64,000 bases of DNA from Chrysoperla carnea (Eukaryota > Arthropoda > Insecta > Neuroptera > Chrysopidae). Positions 60,709 to 64,000 of this stretch are shown here, in pieces. The position numbers and the translations under genes were made by a program. The stretch is taken from contig NC_058338.1 of assembly GCF_905475395.1 (NCBI RefSeq), positions 9,314,935 to 9,378,934 on the forward strand, given 5' to 3'. The notes under the pieces were generated by a model. The model was not told the origin of the DNA. It worked only from the letters and a program-made list of their open reading frames with translations, and ran no database searches. Positions within the stretch are counted from its first letter, which is position 1. Every line of letters begins with the position of its first letter.

Positions 60709-61770
60709 TTAAAATGGTTTTTCTCCGCTATGAATCCGTTTTTTATGTTGATTTAAATTACTATTTTGAGTAAATGCTTTATTACAAATATCACATGAAA
60801 ATGGTTTTTCGCCGCTATGAATCCGTTTATGTTGATTTAAGTTATTAAGTTGACTAAATGTTTTCTTACAAATTTCACATGAAAATGGGTTTTCTCCGCT
60901 ATGAATCCATTTATGTTGAATTAAATTACTATGTCGACTAAATTTTTTATTACAAATCTCACATGAAAATGGATTTTCTCCGCTAAGATGAATCCGTTTA
61001 TGTTGAACGAAAGAATTTTGGTGACTATATGTTTTATTACAAATATCACATGAAAATGGTTTTTCTCCACTATGAACCCGTTTATGTTGAATCAAAGAAC
61101 TTTCCTGACTAAATCTTTTATTACAGATATCACATGAAAATCGGTTTTCTCTACTATGAATCGGTTTATGTTTCATTAAAGAACTTTGATGACAAAATGT
61201 TTTATTACAAATATCACATGAAAATCGTTTTTCGCCGCTATGAATCCGTTTATGTTGATTTAAATTACTATGTTGACTAAATGTTTTATTACACACATCA
61301 CATGAAAATGGTTTTTCACCGCTATGAATCCGTTTATGTAAAACTAAACTATGTTGAAAAGTAAATGTTTTATTACAAAAATCACATGCGAATGGTTTTT
61401 CGCCACTATGAATTCGTTTATGTTGAACTAAAGAACTTTTCTGAAGATAACTTTTATTACAAGTATCACACGAATATGATTTTTCTCCGAAAACATTTTC
61501 ATCTAATATTTCACTTTTAATAGTTATTTCTGTATGTAATTCTTTTTCAAGTTTAATATTTTCGTAATTAGTTGTGCACAATTGTTTATCATTTTCCTGA
61601 ACAGGTTCATGTTTTACACTTACAACACTATCACTATCATTGCTACTGCCTTCTTCTGGTATTTCATTTTTAATAAAAATAATTTCTGGATATAATTCTT
61701 TTTCATGTTTAATATTTCCTTCATTGATAAATAAATGATTATTTGTATCAACAAATGAATTGTTTGCCAT
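60709..61770 (-). CDS. C2H2 zinc-finger protein, nine fingers, intronless (353 aa)
   Basis: Single frame, ATG at 61768-61770, TAA at 60709-60711. Residues ~1-98 are acidic and hold five hydrophobic-K-x-E sites (IKHE, IKNE, VKHE, IKLE, IKSE), the consensus for SUMO attachment, arranged as an internal duplication (NIKHEKELYPEI... and NIKLEKELHTEI...). Nine C2H2 fingers follow with linkers like HSGEKPF; no KRAB, BTB or ZAD domain is present. Finger 6 has an extra residue in its linker (IHLSGENPF) and the last finger has H-x4-H spacing (HKKRIH). The protein stops exactly after a tenth linker (SGEKPF). Likely a nuclear DNA-binding regulator; targets unknown. Termination in a linker hints at loss of further fingers. 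Confidence 0.93.
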   Translation of the reverse strand: MANNSFVDTNNHLFINEGNIKHEKELYPEIIFIKNEIPEEGSSNDSDSVVSVKHEPVQENDKQLCTTNYENIKLEKELHTEITIKSEILDENVFGEKSYSCDTCNKSYLQKSSLVQHKRIHSGEKPFACDFCNKTFTFQHSLVLHKRIHSGEKPFSCDVCNKTFSQHSNLNQHKRIHSGEKRFSCDICNKTFCHQSSLMKHKPIHSRENRFSCDICNKRFSQESSLIQHKRVHSGEKPFSCDICNKTYSHQNSFVQHKRIHLSGENPFSCEICNKKFSRHSNLIQHKWIHSGENPFSCEICKKTFSQLNNLNQHKRIHSGEKPFSCDICNKAFTQNSNLNQHKKRIHSGEKPF

Positions 61771-62745
61771 TTTTTTAACATTTAATATTATTTCTAAAAC
61801 TTGAACTACAAACGTCAGAAATATACTTTGAGTAGTGTATTGACATCATGCATGAGTTTTATTTCAGGCTGTTACTATAGTAGCCATAAACTACTTTATT
61901 AATATAATTGTCTGGATGAACCATAAGTTTGTGGTTTGTATAAATGCATTAAATTGAAAATTTAATATTATTTTGTAACAAATTTATATAATTATGTTAA
62001 TTTACTTTACTTAAATGGTATTATGGTAAGATACCACATAATGAGTTGTTTAGGCCAGAAGTTAATGTATTGACATCTGAAGTCGAAAATTATCGAAAAT
62101 CCTCATTGATATTTGCTATAAAATTCATCAATTTTTGTATAGCGATGATATATTGATTAAACCAGAAAGATATTCAAAATAAAAATGACTAATTTATAAA
62201 ACTTAAATTCTATTTTAAAGTAGAGCTCTATATATGTGGGTAAGCTCGTTCACCATCTTTATGCTAATGTCAAATGAACAAAATGTTTTCAGATACTCTT
62301 TTTAGAAGAACTACCACTTATTGTCCATTCATATTGTATTTTATTGGATCAAAGTCCGTACGTGTACAGGTTTTATTTCTTAGAACAAGAAATCATCTTT
62401 TTGTAGTTGAATAAATGGCAAGTTATGACAATGACTGTGCAAAATCTACAAATTAAATAATAGTAGTATAAAATGTTAAGTGTCTAATATAAGTGGTATA
62501 TTTTTATTATAAATAAAATTTGTAGTCACGATTAATAATATGTTTACATCACTCTAACACATCAATGTTTACTTATGAATATCAAGGTCGAATATTCTTC
62601 TATTTATATTAGATCGTTCGCGAATTCATAGAATTATAAACGATAGTTTATTGTTCTCTATTCTTAAATTCTTTATATTTACTTAAATAGGTGTATTACA
62701 TATTATGTTTACTAAAATATAATTTAGTACAAAAAAGAATTGGTG
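61771..62745. other. 5' flank of the zinc-finger gene
   Basis: AT-rich spacer; no gene or motif supported. Confidence 0.3.
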
Positions 62746-62749
62746 TTCA

Positions 62750-62960
62750 TAAAATCAAATAATTGGTTCATTTCCGTTTGTCTGTCTGCCCGTCAGACGA
62801 TAATTCAAAAACAAAATAATATATAGAAGGGAAATTCTTACAGCATAATCAGGACGTAAAAAGTGAGATTCAGTTTTTAAATGAGCAACATTTGTCAAGT
62901 GGGTGCTAGGTCTGTTGTAAGCCGTAAGACATGATTCCAGATTCTTGTTACGTCTGTTAT
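62750..62960 (-). repeat. Family A fragment, inverted
   Basis: On the minus strand it reads GCTTACAACAGACCTAGCAC, TTGCTCATTTAAAAACTGAA, CTCACTTTTTACGTCCTGAT, and GACGGGCAGACAGACAAACG, i.e. the middle of family A, diverged. Confidence 0.65.
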
Positions 62961-63131
62961 AGGCTTAAGTCTTACTTTTAGGTTTTAGTTAAATTAAAGA
63001 ACTTATCATGACTACCGATTCATATCACGAATTATCGATTACATCACCTGTTATAAATAGCTTATAATAATAAGTGGTATTTGTGAAAAGAAAAAATTGT
63101 AATTTTCATATTTTTAAAATTCATATTAAAA

Positions 63132-63165
63132 CACAAGTGAAAGCAAACAATTGATTGAATTATGT
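63132..63165 (+). repeat. Family A left-end scrap
   Basis: ACACAAGTGAAAGCAAACAA followed by TTGATTGAATTA matches only the first ~34 bases of the family. Confidence 0.5.
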
Positions 63166-63169
63166 TATG

Positions 63170-63883
63170 ATTTTTTAGATTTATTATAGTTTACCCTGTA
63201 TTTACTAGTATAAATTGTTTAAATAAACCCTTTACTTATTTTAGCCCTTATTATCACCCTTATAAAATAGTACCAATAGACATATAACATAAAAGGAAGA
63301 TGTTCTTTTTTATTTTGCCATTCATCTTATTTTCTTATGAATTGAATAAAATGTCTGGTAATTTTGATTATAATAAAAAACTTTCTAAAAATTTACTATA
63401 TTTAAAAAATATATTTCCTTGTAAATGAATTTTAATACATTTCGTACAATTTGATTAAAAGATTCCCAAGTTCTTTGAAAATAAATAAATATTTGAAACA
63501 AGTTGATACAGGCAGGCAGTGGTCGTGGTATTATGTTTATCAATATAACAGTGAAATGTTTGGTTTGAGTGTTTGACTGTGTACGTATGGGAATTCCGCG
63601 AATTCAATCTGTTGTACAACTAAAAAAAGTATTATTAATATAGGATAGTGGAAGCTAACCGATGTTCAGTATGCAAAAGTCAATGAGTCGGTGCGTATAG
63701 AAACCGACGAATCACCCATAAAAAGCATTCTGTGAATCTCATTAGTCCATTTCATACTGTTCATGGCAATATTAATTTGGCTCAAAATTTGTTTCAAAGC
63801 ATTTAGATTCCAAAATATAAACAACAATTTTTTGTAGGAAATATTAATTCTTGAAAATTAAACAATTGTTTTTAATAAATAAT
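63170..63883. other. AT-rich spacer before the second satellite block
   Basis: No gene or RNA gene seen. Confidence 0.3.
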
Positions 63884-64000
63884 AAATTCGGATCAATAAG
63901 ATCGGATTAAATTTGCCTGTGTTATCAAAAAAAAGAATTTATTTAACTTTATGACGTCATCAGAATCTAAAAAATGTAATTTTTCTCTATCGCATCCAAA
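63884..64000 (+). repeat. Second block of the 316-bp satellite, running off the window
   Basis: CAATAAGATCGGATTAAATT, TGCCTGTGTTATCAAAAAAA, ATGACGTCATCAGAATCTAA, and TCTCTATCGCATCCAAA match the satellite at 52.6-56.9 kb in the same orientation, with more substitutions than between units of the first array. Whether a full array follows cannot be seen. Confidence 0.9.

Overview
The window is nuclear DNA of an insect or close arthropod. It is very AT-rich, its genes are spliced with GT-AG introns, and it is crowded with old transposable-element debris typical of insect genomes (R1/Jockey-type non-LTR tails, a Helitron helicase piece, fold-back elements). No operon, CRISPR array, rRNA gene or bacterial-style gene organisation is visible. 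I cannot name the species or order from sequence alone.

Five protein-coding genes are well supported, all on the minus strand. From left to right: (1) a secreted TIL-domain protein with a long Gly/Gln/Tyr/Asn-rich tail and two copies of a tetra-tryptophan motif (342-2720, 2 exons); (2) an intronless 505-aa coiled-coil protein with four ~64-aa repeats, resembling CSPP-type centrosome/spindle-pole proteins (41787-43304); (3) a TMUB1/2-like transmembrane ubiquitin-like protein (45289-51903, 6 exons, 419 aa); (4) POC1, the WD40 centriole protein (56981-59208, 5 exons, 450 aa); (5) an intronless nine-finger C2H2 protein (60709-61770). A probable orphan 3' terminal exon lies at 10864-11015. Two further coding-like fragments (13472-14222 and 18590-18870) are not recognised. 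One tRNA-Gly(GCC) gene, with one anticodon-stem mismatch, lies at 18870-18940, and a degenerate tRNA-like sequence at 10164-10235.

The region 3-41 kb is essentially a repeat landscape: several dispersed families (called A, B and C here) recur in both orientations, with perfect or near-perfect inverted repeats at 22.5 kb, 28.5 kb, 16.4 kb and 26.4 kb, and remnants of non-LTR elements at 4.0, 13.8, 29.2 and 41.4 kb. A Helitron helicase remnant is at 34.2-34.8 kb.

From about 52.6 to 56.9 kb there is a 316-bp tandem satellite of ~13.4 copies, each full copy holding the palindrome TGACGTCA. It stops only ~100 bp beyond the POC1 stop codon. A diverged piece of the same satellite reappears in the same orientation at the last ~115 bases, so POC1 and the zinc-finger gene sit between two satellite blocks. 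This, with the fold-back families, is the most unusual structure in the window. I did not find a convincing new multi-gene biological system.
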